A DNA stretch of 64,000 bases, taken from NCBI GenBank assembly GCA_963580285.1, contig OY757024.1, positions 125,116,045 to 125,180,044 of the forward strand, read 5' to 3'. This DNA comes from Lucinisca nassula. Taxonomy: Eukaryota; Mollusca; Bivalvia; Lucinida; Lucinidae. Positions 52,814-62,571 of this stretch are shown here, piece after piece. How positions within the stretch are numbered: the stretch's first letter is position 1; the number at the start of each line of letters is the position of its first letter. Under the pieces are notes generated by a model. It did no database searches. It saw only the letters and a list, made by a program, of their open reading frames with translations, and was not told where the DNA came from. A program made the translations under genes and the position numbers.

Positions 52814-53044
52814 ATTCTAATCGCCTTGAACCTTACTTTCATATGGTAAAACTGGGGTTTACTGGGGGGTAAAATCTGTTTTTCTTATGTTTCCTTTAAA
52901 AATAGATTGTGGGTACTCGTACATGTAAGAACCGCCTCAATGAGGCGGATTTGAGAAAAAATAATAAACAAATAATAGGGTTTCATCTTGTTTTTTTTTC
53001 ATCCTTACATTTACACTGTATTTGTATAGGCGTTTTTCCGTTAT
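52814..53044. mobile_element. Fold-C element, diverged
   Basis: CGCCTTGAACCTTACTTTCA, AACTGGGGTTTACTGGGG, centre GAACCGCCTCAATGAGGCGG and end TGTATTTGTATAGGCGTTTT then TCCGTTATG. The left terminus is lost. Confidence 0.7.
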
Positions 53045-53386
53045 GACAGACAGACAGACAGACAGACATACACTTTTATTTCTCTCAAGTCAAATACATG
53101 ACATATGAGTAGTAACATATCAACATTACAGGCGGCAAATGTTAATGTAAGGAGACTAGAGTGTTAGTTAAACATAATACATATATATGAAGGCGACAGG
53201 TAAGTAGTATCGGCAGAATTAAGAAACGGGAGTATATGAGAAGTAGAAAACAGAAGTATACATACCGACAAGTACGTTGTATAGGTAGTAGCAGTAACAA
53301 TAGCAGTAGGGGCAGCAGTAGTAGTAATCATAGTAGGAGATGTAAAAGTATAGTAGTAGTGATACCATAGCATGCAGCAGATAACA

Positions 53387-53446
<60 letters not shown>

Positions 53447-53846
53447 AATGAAGAAGAATGTGAGTAATGTGTTTTGAATGAAGTAGAGTTCCGCATAGTA
53501 TCAGTTATGTCTCTTCACTAAAATCAAAGTCGTATGTACTGTTTACGAGGCGAAAAGGTGATCCATTCACGATTGTGGTCATGTTTTGCACGTGCATGAC
53601 CATAAGTCACAAACGTTTTCTCAATTGGAACAGGCGGGTGATTGTGAATGGATTACGTTTACATTTCTGTTAAATAAAGTAGCGGACATGAAAAATCAGT
53701 TTGTCATGCAAGGTAAGATACATCCTGGCAAATCCACCACGCCGTCCCAGTCACCAGCCGAACGCACACAGAAGCTGACTCGTAAACAACCCTGTTATGA
53801 GTCAGATTCTTAAATTATTCCTGTCCTCATGAAGAAGTTGTGGATC
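53045..53846. other. Simple repeats, no gene
   Basis: (CAGA)n at 53046-53070 and (GAT)n at 53385-53447. A 110-codon minus-strand frame at 53164-53496 is a serine run from the (GAT)n tract and not a gene. Nothing else supported. Confidence 0.6.
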
Positions 53847-53888
53847 TCGTTACGATAACACACCCGAGTGACATAGTGCATTTTTTCA
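53847..53888. mobile_element. Fold-D terminal fragment
   Basis: CGTTACGATAACACACCCGA and GTGACATAGTGCATTTTTTC match the outer end of the Fold-D right arm. Confidence 0.65.
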
Positions 53889-54568
53889 TACGGGCATGGA
53901 CAAAGTTGCCGAAGGCAACTTTGGCGTGCACGCCCATAGTTAACGTGCGCGTGCATTTCACCAGCCCATCTCTCTCAGCTGATCCGTCCCAAAGTTACGA
54001 GATCCCGCGAATTGAAAACTGGCGAGAAACGCTTACATTTTTGGTCGGATTTTTTGCTCTTTCCGTAAATGTTTAAGATCTTTCTTTTCAAGAACAATAA
54101 CGTATCCGTTTTAACAAATAAATGCGTTTTAAAAAAATAAAATTCATTTTCCCGGCGTTTGTTCGAAAAATGCGTGACCGGTTCTAAATCATTGATCAAT
54201 GTTATTCAGGCGCTTATCAGAATTATTTAGGCGTAAACGTTAAAATTCCATAAAAATGAGAATCAGTCTTTTGTTTACCTTCCGTCTGAGCGTTACAGTT
54301 TTTGGCCAGTGAACAACAATAATTGTTTTGACAGTTCATTTGGGGCTTCTGCCGCTTTGTTACCCTTATACTCTGTTACTTTGATAGGAAGACATTGAAA
54401 GGCTGGTGTATACAAACAAGGAAGTATTTGTAAAAAGCTGTTTTGTCAAAAACTCTATATTTCCACGATTATGCAGCATTCTTCACAAATGTGGGTGCAT
54501 TGGATTTTGTGTAACACACACACTGGTATTTCCTAAACTGATCCAGACCAAACATCATGACAAATTGC
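53889..54568. other. No gene recognised; short hairpin
   Basis: CAAAGTTGCCGAAGGCAACTTTG at 53891-53913 is a perfect 10-bp-arm hairpin. The following 650 bp show nothing supported. Confidence 0.45.
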
Positions 54569-54619
54569 CTGGTAAGTTCATATGGTATTAGGTATTTAGG
54601 TATTCATATGGTATTGTCT

Positions 54620-54756
54620 ATCCGAACGACAGAGCACTTTTTGCCATTCATCCAGCAGATAATGCCAGTGGAGCGTGTTTGCATCCGGAAATAATCACTG
54701 CCACCAGGAATCAAACCGGGGGCCTCTAGTGTCAGAGGCAAGTGCACTAACCACTG

Positions 54757-54758
<2 letters not shown>
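54620..54758 (-). mobile_element. SINE-4 copy, partial
   Basis: GCCAGTGGAGCGTGTTTGCA, ACTGCCACCAGGAATCAAAC and CAGAGGCAAGTGCACTAACC correspond to the tRNA-like head (minus strand: GGTTAGTGCACTTGCCTCTG). The 3' part is short. Confidence 0.75.

Positions 54759-54854
<96 letters not shown>
54759..54854. repeat. (TATC)n microsatellite
   Basis: About 24 perfect 4-base units between the two SINE-4 copies. It is the GATA tail of the right-hand copy and also abuts the head of the left-hand copy. Confidence 0.95.
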
Positions 54855-54855
<1 letters not shown>

Positions 54856-55139
54856 GGTCACATTTGACCATTACTCGCAGGTGTACATTTAGTACACACA
54901 AGGTTTGTAGGATGAAAGCCTACACAGTTATCCGAACGACAGTGCACTTTTGCCATTCACCCAGCAGATAATGCTGTAGTTATTGTTGTATATCTTTAAA
55001 GCATTTCATTGCTGCCTATGATCTCCTGGTACCTGATAATGCCAATGGAGCGTGTTCGTATCCAGAACTAATCACTGCCACCAGGAATCAAACGGGGGGC
55101 CTCTAGCGTCAGAGGCGAGTGCACTAACCACTGACCTAT
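54856..55139 (-). mobile_element. SINE-4 copy
   Basis: From CGCAGGTGTACATTTAGTAC and GGATGAAAGCCTACACAGTT (also at 31170-31225) to GAGGCGAGTGCACTAACCAC (head end). The head B-box text GGCCCCCCGTTTGATTCC on the minus strand is altered. Confidence 0.75.
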
Positions 55140-55267
55140 CTATCATTTGCACTGAGGAGTTCTGTACCTCACAACATGACATTATTTAAAGATCCCAACC
55201 ATAGACTTACATCCAGTAGATAGAAAGATACCTAACACCATATGAACTTGCCAGCGAAATTCGATCA

Positions 55268-55340
55268 ACAGTGAAGGCCCTGATCAGATCTGCATTCTGC
55301 GACATCTGAATTGTGACTGTATACTCTGTTTGCCAATTTG
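55268..55340. repeat. Hp-F hairpin, diverged
   Basis: CAACAGTGAAGGCCCTGATC and ACTGTATACTCTGTTTGCC, a decayed version of the hairpin at 39405-39470. Confidence 0.55.
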
Positions 55341-55517
55341 ATATTCTTTTGGGGACATTCTGTACAGAAAGAGGCTAACAGGACAGGTCGACTTCAACAC
55401 TGTTAAACTGATGATGTTAGGCAAACTGCCTGAGTGGTTTGATATACATTTTATATTCTAAATAGTGTTCAAAGGGTCGTTAGACTATAAACAAATTAAC
55501 ATATTCAGCCAGATTCA

Positions 55518-55815
55518 CGGCCCCCGCCCACAGGGGCTTGAAGAAATATATGGACTGCATGATGCTTCCACGCGGAGCTGAATCCGGCCCGAACACTAGT
55601 ACTGATTAACCGCTTAGAGGATCTAAGCCTGTCCAGGAACCTGGTGGGAGGCGGTCTGTCCATGCTAATAAACCTTATTGGTTTAATTGGGCGACAGGGC
55701 TTGAGATGTCATTTCATCTCAATGTCGGGTAAAAGTCCCACAAAATTGAAAGCAACGTCTCCAAAATGACCTTTACAGTGTTGATGGGGACGTTAAACCT
55801 CAAATCAAACAAAAC
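55518..55815 (+). mobile_element. SINE-2 copy
   Basis: CGGCCCCCGCCCACAGGGGC to GACGTTAAACCTCAAATC plus CAAACAAAAC. The core AACCGCTTAGAGGATCTAAG is present. The target duplication is unclear (GATTCA / CATTCA). Confidence 0.9.
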
Positions 55816-55964
55816 AAAAATCATTCAAAAGTTCATGTCACAGCCAGGATACGTGATATAGGTATGGAGCACACTAGTTATTATGTCTAAGACTTGCGGT
55901 ATAAACCAGCTTTCATGGGGACATGGTAGGGTCTCTGCTAATCACTCAGGCAAACAGAGTTCGA

Positions 55965-56300
55965 TTTTGTTCTAAAACAGATGCGAACGCAATGGTCAGG
56001 AATTGATACAATTAACCACACCTCCAATCAGAGACACCAAAGGGAAAGAATAACTAAACTCCAAATTCCCCAATGGAAACATCAATAGTGGAAAGCCAAA
56101 AGGACAGTTACTTTCCCACAAAATGGCCAATTGGCTATCCAAAACAAAAAGATATAAGTGATACACACTCTCAAAGACAACCCATATAAAAAATAAACCA
56201 CGACAGAAGAACCACCTTTGGAACGGTCAGTGAAAAGATTTTTACTGGGGGTGGGGGCTTAAATCTATTTTATGTGGTCGCAATCCTCGCCCTTTCTTCT
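55965..56300 (+). repeat. Rep-E copy
   Basis: CGCAATGGTCAGGAATTGAT, CACCAAAGGGAAAGAATAAC, GGACAGTTACTTTCCCACAA, TTGGAACGGTCAGTG and CGCAATCCTCGCCC. Confidence 0.85.
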
Positions 56301-56304
56301 TGTA

Positions 56305-57395
56305 GAAAAACCAAAGACGCTCATCTGCCCGTCTTTGTTCAAGGGACCACCAACTTAATTCCTGGAGCATGCCCGTTACGTTTGACCTATAATCATAATT
56401 ATTAGTGGTCCATCGGACAGCTCTTTATTTGACTTTTTCAAGCTGGATTATTTTTTCCTCTGGTATGGGGATCCCAGATTAGGGCCGCATACTCCAGCTT
56501 TGGGCGTACCAGTGTTTTGTAGACAGTCTCGCCGACCTTTTGGTTTTTCACTTTGATGTCTCGTTTGATGAATCCAATGGGTACTCTTTGCTTTGGCAGT
56601 AATTCTGTTTATGTGGGAATTCATGCATGATAGACCACTGGTAATGTCAACCCCCAAGTATCTTGCACTGGTGACAACCTCAAGGACATGGCCGTGCAGT
56701 TTGCATAGACAATTTACTGGTTTTTTTTAGAGGTAGACACCCTAACAACCTGATACTTAGAGGGGTTAAACTACATCTCCCACCTGGGTTCCCACATAGT
56801 CTATCCAGGTCCTGCTGCAGCATGCCACTGTCATCCGCACCTTCATCTGTCAGCTACACAGCAGTGTCATCCGCAAACAGACATGCTTTTGGGGTTAGCT
56901 CATCTGGTAGGTCTTTGATCTATAGGGGCTTGAAGAAATATATGGGCTGCATGATGCTTCCACGCAGAGCTGAATCCGGCCCGCACACGAGTACTGGTAA
57001 ACGGCTTAGAAGATCTAAGCCTGCCCAGGCAAAGCGGTGCGAGTCGGATCGTCCATGATTACAAACCCTATTGTTTTCATTGGGCGACAGGGCTTGAGAT
57101 GTTCTTTCATCTCAATGTCGGGTAAAGTCCCACAAATTTGGAAAAACAACGTCTCCAAAATGACCTTTACAGTGTTGACAGGGATGTTAAACCTAAAATC
57201 AAACAAACAAACATTGATCTATATGAGGAACAGAATCGGGCCCGGGACAGAGCCCTGTAGGACACCCGAAGTCACTGTTACAGATTCGGATTCCTCACCA
57301 TCAAGGACTACAGTCTGCAAGCGGTTACCAAGGAAGGCATGGATCCAGCGGAGGGCGTTTCCTCTGACCCGTACTCAGTGAGTTTCTTCTGACCC
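56305..57395 (-). pseudogene. LINE reverse transcriptase fragment, split by SINE-2
   Basis: Minus strand, from 57395: GNALRWIHAFLGNRLQTVVL, SVTVTSGVLQGSVPGPILFL and IYINDLPDEL down to 57214 and, after the SINE, TPKACLFADDTAV (FADD active site; a stop replaces Tyr in the next position), MLQQDLDRLC, then YLGVDITSGLS near 56640, HINRITAKAKST and frameshifted remains of the C-terminal region (VQRRAVRWTTN-like) to about 56305. Stops and frameshifts make it a pseudogene. The GSVPGPILFLIYINDLP and ADD motifs identify the RT domain of a non-LTR element. It is a different family from the one at 26150-27610. The nuclease domain is absent. Confidence 0.8.
56925..57213 (+). mobile_element. SINE-2 copy with perfect 10-bp TSD
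   Basis: TTGATCTATA at 56915-56924 and 57214-57223. It lacks the GCCCCCGCCCAT start and begins GGGGCTTGAAG, so it is slightly 5' truncated. Inserted in a LINE fragment between the DLPDEL and ADD motifs. Confidence 0.95.
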
Positions 57396-58044
57396 GTACT
57401 GAGTGAGTTTCCAAAAAAGCTTTGAGTGGTTCACCTTCAGTATGAATTTATGTTGGCAAGATATAGCTTAAATGGGACTGTTTCATGTTTTTTTTTTTTT
57501 TTTTTTTTTTTACATCAATTCATTTTCGGCAGAGTTATAGCCCTTTAATGTTTAAAAAAATTAATTGCTAAAAATGATATTTTGAATTGTACTGTGTTGA
57601 TTGGGGGTTGGGTGGTTTTATTAGGGCCCCGCACTGAAAGTGTGGGTGCCCTATAGTAATCACTCTGTCCGCTGCCGGGGCCCTAGTCAGTTTCACTGAC
57701 AGCTCTAGTTTTAGTAACTTTAAGCCAAGCATTCAATAAGAGTTATAACTATAATATAGAGATTAAGATTCCCATGAGTTATCAACCAATCTGTATTTTT
57801 GTTTCAGAGTGTTGTTCAATCACTATCCACTTTATTCTTGTTGTACAAATGATTTTGTAGAGAGAATTGTTTTGTTAATTTTGAATTGAAAATCCATGAC
57901 CATGGTGTTGATTGATTGTTGAAATGGACATAGTAATAACCGTGCCCGTGACTAGGCAGTGCCTAATTTCATATTATCTTCATATATTAATAGTTATATT
58001 TCTGATGAAAATTGTGATAGTTTCCTTATTGTAAGTCCAAACAG
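57396..58044. other. No gene recognised; T run and short hairpin
   Basis: T run at 57489-57512. TAGGGCCCCGCACTGAAAGT / GTGGGTGCCCTA at 57622-57653 forms a hairpin. Otherwise nothing supported. Confidence 0.45.
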
Positions 58045-58516
58045 CACATTAAGGCGGTTCTTACGAGTACCCACAACCCATGTCTCGGAGATGAAATGAG
58101 GCAAATAATGTTTACCTCTGTAAACCCCAGCATTCTTTTTATAAAGTGTGATTCAGATGGGTGTTAATTACATCACGAAAACACGTCTATATAATTTTAA
58201 CCCCCCAAACCCCACTTTTATATAGCAAAACTGGGGTTTACAGGGGTATACCTTATTTTTCTTATTTCTGCTCTAAAATATAGATTGGTGGTACTCGTTA
58301 GAACCGCCTATAAAATATAGATTGTAAGTACTCGTTAGAACCGCCTCGATGAGGCGGTTCTAACGAGTACCAACAATCTATATTTTGAGCAGAAATAAAT
58401 TCCCCCATTTTTTTTTTTTTTTTTCATCCTAAAATTTTCATTTTTTTCGGCGTTAAAGGTCACCATGTATTTGTATAGGCGTGTTTTCGTAACGATACGG
58501 ACTTGTTCACATGATC
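58045..58516. mobile_element. Fold-D element split by Fold-C
   Basis: Right half of a Fold-D: GAGTACCCACAACCCATGTC, AACCCCAGCATTCTTTTTAT, then GGGTGTTAATTA at 58170. The end ACGGACTTGTTCACATGAT resumes at 58497. Confidence 0.65.
58171..58494. mobile_element. Fold-C element, complete, duplicated hinge
   Basis: CATCACGAAAACACGTCTAT to AGGCGTGTTTTCGTAACG. AATATAGATTG...CTCGTTAGAACCGCCT occurs twice before the palindrome GAACCGCCTCGATGAGGCGG. TA lies on both flanks (58169-58170 and 58496-58497), but this is only two bases. Confidence 0.9.
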
Positions 58517-58768
58517 TCTAGACATCCGTATTGCACACAGCGAAGAGGCTGATCAGTGGCTTTGCTGTGCGCAAATCAAAGATATATTTTCAGTTGCTTA
58601 GGCCAAACAATTTTCTACTCCATTGCTTGGGGATGATTGTTTTGCATTCCGCTATTAATACCATCTAAAAAGAAGACTAATTCTGCTTTAAAAAGCTCTA
58701 ACTAGTAGGTTGCAGTTTTTTTCTGCATAGAGTGTCGTCTGGTCATGGACACCTTTGGGATTGTATAA

Positions 58769-58888
58769 GTGAGTGTTTGAGTTTTACGTCCCACCAACAC
58801 CTAGGTCATACGGAGACGGGACCTCGGTTTAAAGACTCATCCAAATGTCTGGAGAAAGCCCGGGATCGATCCTGCGATCCTTGGTTGG
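58769..58888 (-). mobile_element. SINE-3 copy, head truncated
   Basis: GTGAGTGTTTGAGTTTTACG, CATACGGAGACGGGACCTCG and CCGGGATCGATCCTGCGATC, ending at CTTGGTTG within the tRNA-like head. Confidence 0.85.
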
Positions 58889-58990
58889 GACTGTTCAAAA
58901 GTGGTCTTCACGACCACTTTGGAAGGTATTAAAGACCACTTTTGAACAACCCCTAAGGTGGCCTTAATATAGGAATTTTACTGCATTTCG
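58889..58990. mobile_element. MITE-N fragment
   Basis: GACCACTTTTGAACAACCCC and AAGGTGGCCTTAATATAGGA then ATTTTACTGCA match the right half of the element at 47175-47386. Confidence 0.6.
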
Positions 58991-59035
58991 TTAATGTGAT
59001 GAGGTAAAAAGCTAAGTTAAAAACAGATGCGCAAA

Positions 59036-59075
59036 TATCACACGCACGCACGCACACACGCACACACGCACACAC
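59036..59075. repeat. (CACACG)n-type simple repeat
   Basis: CACACGCACGCACGCACACA and continuation. Confidence 0.85.
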
Positions 59076-59199
59076 ATTGTAAAATGGTTGGAAAACTTCA
59101 CTTACTAACTGAGGTTATTAACATTAGCTGCTGTTTAAGGATCTGTTTAGTATTAATTTAATTTTAATATAGCATCATTCTGTAACATATAACAATAGA

Positions 59200-59465
59200 T
59201 GTACAACGGATTGGCATTGATCAAGAATGGATACAATTTCCTCACACCTCCTATCCGAGACAGAACATGTATTCGTCTCAGGTTTAGTAAACCACGACAG
59301 AACCAAGCGCGAGGATTATGGCCACGTAAAATGGATTTAAGCACCCCCACCCCCCCCCCCCCACACACACACACACGGTATTTTACTGACCGTTCCACGG
59401 CGGTTCAGTTGTTATGGTTAATCATTGTTATATTTAGTCTTTGCATGTATGTTTTGCTGATTTCT
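59200..59465. repeat. Rep-E copy with inverted halves
   Basis: 59210-59300 follows the plus order (ATTGATCAAGAATGGATACA, ATCCGAGACAGAAC). From about 59305 the text follows the minus order (AAGCGCGAGGATTATGGCCA, GTAAAATGGATTTAAGC, GACCGTTCCACGGCGGTTC). The join lies near ACCACGACAGAACC. Confidence 0.65.
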
Positions 59466-59480
59466 TTTATTTTCATTTCG

Positions 59481-59745
59481 CATCACGAAAACACGCTAAT
59501 ATAACGTTGACCCCTTGAACCCCACTTTTATAAAGTAAACTGGGGTTTGCAAGCATAAACCTTATTTTTCTTATTTCTGCTCGAAAGTATATTCTGAGCA
59601 GAAATAAGAGATGAGGCGGTTCAAAGAGTACCAACAATCTATATTTTGAGCAGAAGTAAGAAAAATGTTACACTTTTTCATCTTAAAATTTTCTTTTTTT
59701 CGACGGTTAAGTTTACAATGTATTTGTATAGGCGTTTTTTTTTTT
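59481..59745. mobile_element. Fold-C element, centre reduced
   Basis: CATCACGAAAACACGCTAAT to TTGTATAGGCGTTTTTTTTT. Only GATGAGGCGGTTCAAAGAGT remains of the palindrome. The right end is obscured by a T run. Confidence 0.8.
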
Positions 59746-59774
59746 GTTTTTTTTTTCAAAATGGTTGAGTCGTT

Positions 59775-59985
59775 CGATCATTTTGTGGGACAGTAACTGT
59801 CCTCTTGGTTTTCTGTTTGTCAAGTTTTCATTATAGTGAAGTATTTTATGTTTATGTTTCTTTCCCTTTGGTGCCCATGATTGGCGGTATGAAGTAATTG
59901 TATCGATTCATAATCATTGCCTTTACTTTTATTATTATTATTATTATCATTACTATTATAATTATTATTATTTTTATTATTATTA
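59775..59985 (-). repeat. Rep-E copy, partial, ending in (ATT)n
   Basis: ATTTTGTGGGACAGTAACTG, TTTCTTTCCCTTTGGTGCCC and ATAATCATTGCCTTTACTTT, then ATTATTATTATT to 59985. Confidence 0.75.
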
Positions 59986-60148
59986 AAGGCCTTTTTGGAC
60001 TAAGTCATTTTTCAGATTACTGTGTAGTTTAGTGTACGTAGTTTATCATACCCTCTAATAACAAGTTTGCATTGATCATTTTGAAATGTTTCAGATGGAG
60101 AAATGCGAAGTTTTTCATTTATATATATAACCAGTGCTTCAGCTGAAG

Positions 60149-62102
60149 TGCACGACCCGCCGGATGCTTTTAGTTTTATGAGTGTTACCATATATGGGTA
60201 TGACGGCCATTTTGGTCATGTGACCTGGACCTAAAACGGTTCCCCTAATAAATGCGCCTTATCGTAAGGAGCAAAAATATATCTTATACTTTAGTACTGT
60301 ATTCTGAATCGTTTGCAGGATAAAATGCATTCTCACTTTTCCAATACAAAAGCATATGTGTCAAAGTTTGACCTAGGCACAAAGAAGGTCAAGGTCAACC
60401 CAGAGTCACCATTTTAACAATTTATGATGGGCCTACGTCCCAGATGCTATTTATCAAGTTTCGTAGAAATCTGCCCAGTGGTTCTGGAGGAGACTATTTT
60501 TGAAGGGTTTTTACCATATATGGCTTGGCGGCCATTTTGGTCATGTGACCTGGACCCCATGAGCAAATTTTGGTTCCCCCCATCCCATAAAGGCTCCATA
60601 TGAAATTTGACTTCAAACGGCCCAACGGTTTCCGAGGAGAAGCAGTTTCGAAAATTTTCCCATTTTTCGCCTCGGCGAGGCTATACTAAATGGAATGTAA
60701 TATTTCGCAAGTTTATTATTTAGATCTCATTTACATCTATCAGTATGCCAAAAATTGTTTAAATATTCTAACAAAAGCATTTGTGTCAAAGTTTGACCTA
60801 GGCACAAAGAAGGTCAAGGTCAATCCAGGGTCACCATTTTAGCAATTTATGATGGGCCTACGTCCCAGATGCTATTTATCAAGTTTCGTGGAAATCTGCC
60901 CAGTGGTTCTGGAAAAGACTATTTTTGAAGGTTTTTACCATATATGGCTTGGCGGCCATTTTGGTCATGTGACCTGGACCCCATGAGCAAATTTTGGTTT
61001 CCCCTATCCCATAGAGGCTCCATATCAAATTTGTCTTCAATCGGCCCAACGGTTTCCGAGGAGAAGCAGTTCGAAAATTTTCACATTTTTCGCCTCGGCG
61101 AGGTTATACTAAATGGAATGTAATATTTCGCAAGCTCATTGGTTAGATCTCATTGATATCTATCAGTATGCCAAAAATTGTTTAAATATTCCAACAAAAG
61201 CATTTGTGTCAAAGTTTGACCTAGGCACAAAGAAGGTCAAGGTCAATCCAGGGTCACCATTTTAGCAATTTATGATGGGCCTACGTCCCAGATGCTATTT
61301 ATCAAGTTTCGTGGAAATCTGCCCAGTGGTTCTGGAGAAGACTATTTTTGAAGGTTTTTACCATATATGGCTCGGCGGCCATTTTGGTCATGTGACCTGG
61401 ACCCCATGAGCAAATTTTGGTTTCCCCTATCCCATAGAGGCTCCATATCAAATTTGTCTTCAATCGGCCCAACGGTTTCCGAGGAGAAGCAGTTCGAAAA
61501 TTTTCACATTTTTCGTCTCGGCGAGGTTATACTAAATGGAATGTAATATTTCGCAAGCTCATTGGTTAGATCTCATTGATATCTATCAGTATGCCAAAAA
61601 TTGTTTAAATATCCCAAGCGGTTAAGTCACTATCACCAATTTTCACAAACGGGTTACGGACGGACAGACAGACAGACCATATATGGCTCGGCGGCCATTT
61701 TGGTCATGTGACCTGGACCCCATGAGCAAATTTTTGTTTCCCCCATCCCATAGAGGCTCCATATGAAATTTTGACTTCAATCGGCCCAACGGTTTCCGAG
61801 GAGAAGCAGTTCGAAAAATTTCACATTTTTCGCCTCGGCGAGGCTATACTAAATGGAATGTAATATTTCGCAAGCTCATTGGTTAGATCTCATTGATATC
61901 TATCAGTATGCCAAAAATTGTTTAAATATTCCAAGCGGTTAAGTCACTATCACCAATTTTCACAAACGGGTTACCGACGGACAGACAGACTGACAGAATG
62001 ACAGAATGACAGACTGACAGAATGACAGAATGACACAGTGATTTTAGGGCACTCTTAGAAATCAACCGACTTCAGTTGGTTGCTTTTTCTGCGGGTCGTG
62101 CA
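60149..62102 (+). repeat. Array T5 bounded by 12-bp inverted repeats
   Basis: TGCACGACCCGC at 60149-60160 is the exact reverse complement of 62091-62102. Inside, CCATATATGG recurs at 60188, 60514, 60938, 61361 and 61677, giving a main period of about 424 bp with shorter units at both ends. Each full unit has GGCGGCCATTTTGGTCATGT, a TTTTCGCCTCGGCGAGG palindrome, TTTGACCTAGGCACAAAGAA, GGTCAAGGTCAAT and CTACGTCCCAGATGCTATTT. The last part ends in (GACAGAAT)n-like text. No frame persists across units. No TSD visible outside the inverted ends. Confidence 0.8.
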
Positions 62103-62226
62103 ATTTCGTTAATTGTCCAGTTTTATGATTTTAGATATTTAGCACAATGCTATCATTACGTATAGACAGTGGATAATGAGTAAAATCCTTTCCCCAGCTG
62201 ACAATTTTGAAACACTCAATTCCAAA

Positions 62227-62507
62227 TGTGTGTCGCGAACGGCGAGAGCTCATGCTGTAGTCAGCCGGAGACGTAATGCGATCGGAGACGTGCCGTCGGA
62301 GATGGCTCCTCGTGACTGGTTTTGCACGTGCGACTGGGTGTTGCACGTGCTTTTGGTAGCTAACTCAGGGTATAAGAAGACTGAATTTGTAAATTGTTTT
62401 GTATAAAATAAAAAGTGGGAATATATTATAGAACAAAATAATAGTTGTGTCTTTCTTAAGTCTTGTGGTCGAGAAATAAATCAGGAACAAAAAGGATCTC
62501 TGCTACA
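62227..62507 (+). mobile_element. 5' LTR of a BEL/Pao-like retrotransposon
   Basis: The 3' border is set by ...CTGCTACA three bases before the primer-binding site. The 5' border is not certain because the 3' LTR lies outside the window; I chose the TGTGTGTCGCG at 62227 because LTRs begin TG and end CA. Inside are a TATA-like TATAAGA (62371), AATAAA signals (62407, 62475) and repeated CGGAGACGT motifs upstream. Confidence 0.65.
62325..62377 (+). promoter_or_regulatory. Putative U3 promoter: two CACGTG boxes and TATA
   Basis: TTGCACGTGC occurs twice in 29 bases (CACGTG at 62325 and 62344), followed by TATAAGA at 62371. CACGTG is the classical E-box. Function is inferred only from the position within the LTR. 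Confidence 0.45.
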
Positions 62508-62510
62508 ATT

Positions 62511-62528
62511 TGGTGCCGGAACCCGGGA
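62511..62528 (+). other. Primer-binding site for minus-strand synthesis
   Basis: TGGTGCCGGAACCCGGGA is complementary to a tRNA 3' end (TGG pairs with CCA). It lies three bases after the LTR end, as expected. The tRNA species was not determined. Confidence 0.8.
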
Positions 62529-62571
62529 ACTAAAGTTCGAAACAAGTAAGTGAAATACTTTTCTTGTAAAT

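Larger units (their letters stand above)
54569..55254. repeat. SINE-4 composite flanked by 29-bp inverted repeats
   Basis: CTGGTAAGTTCATATGGTAT at 54569 is mirrored by the complement of CTGGCAAGTTCATATGGTGT at the right end (26 of 29 bases). Two SINE-4 heads and a long (TATC)n tract lie inside. Confidence 0.65.

Noticed and set aside
53164..53496. 110-codon serine-rich reading frame on the minus strand
   Set aside because: The serine run is the translation of the (GAT)n microsatellite.
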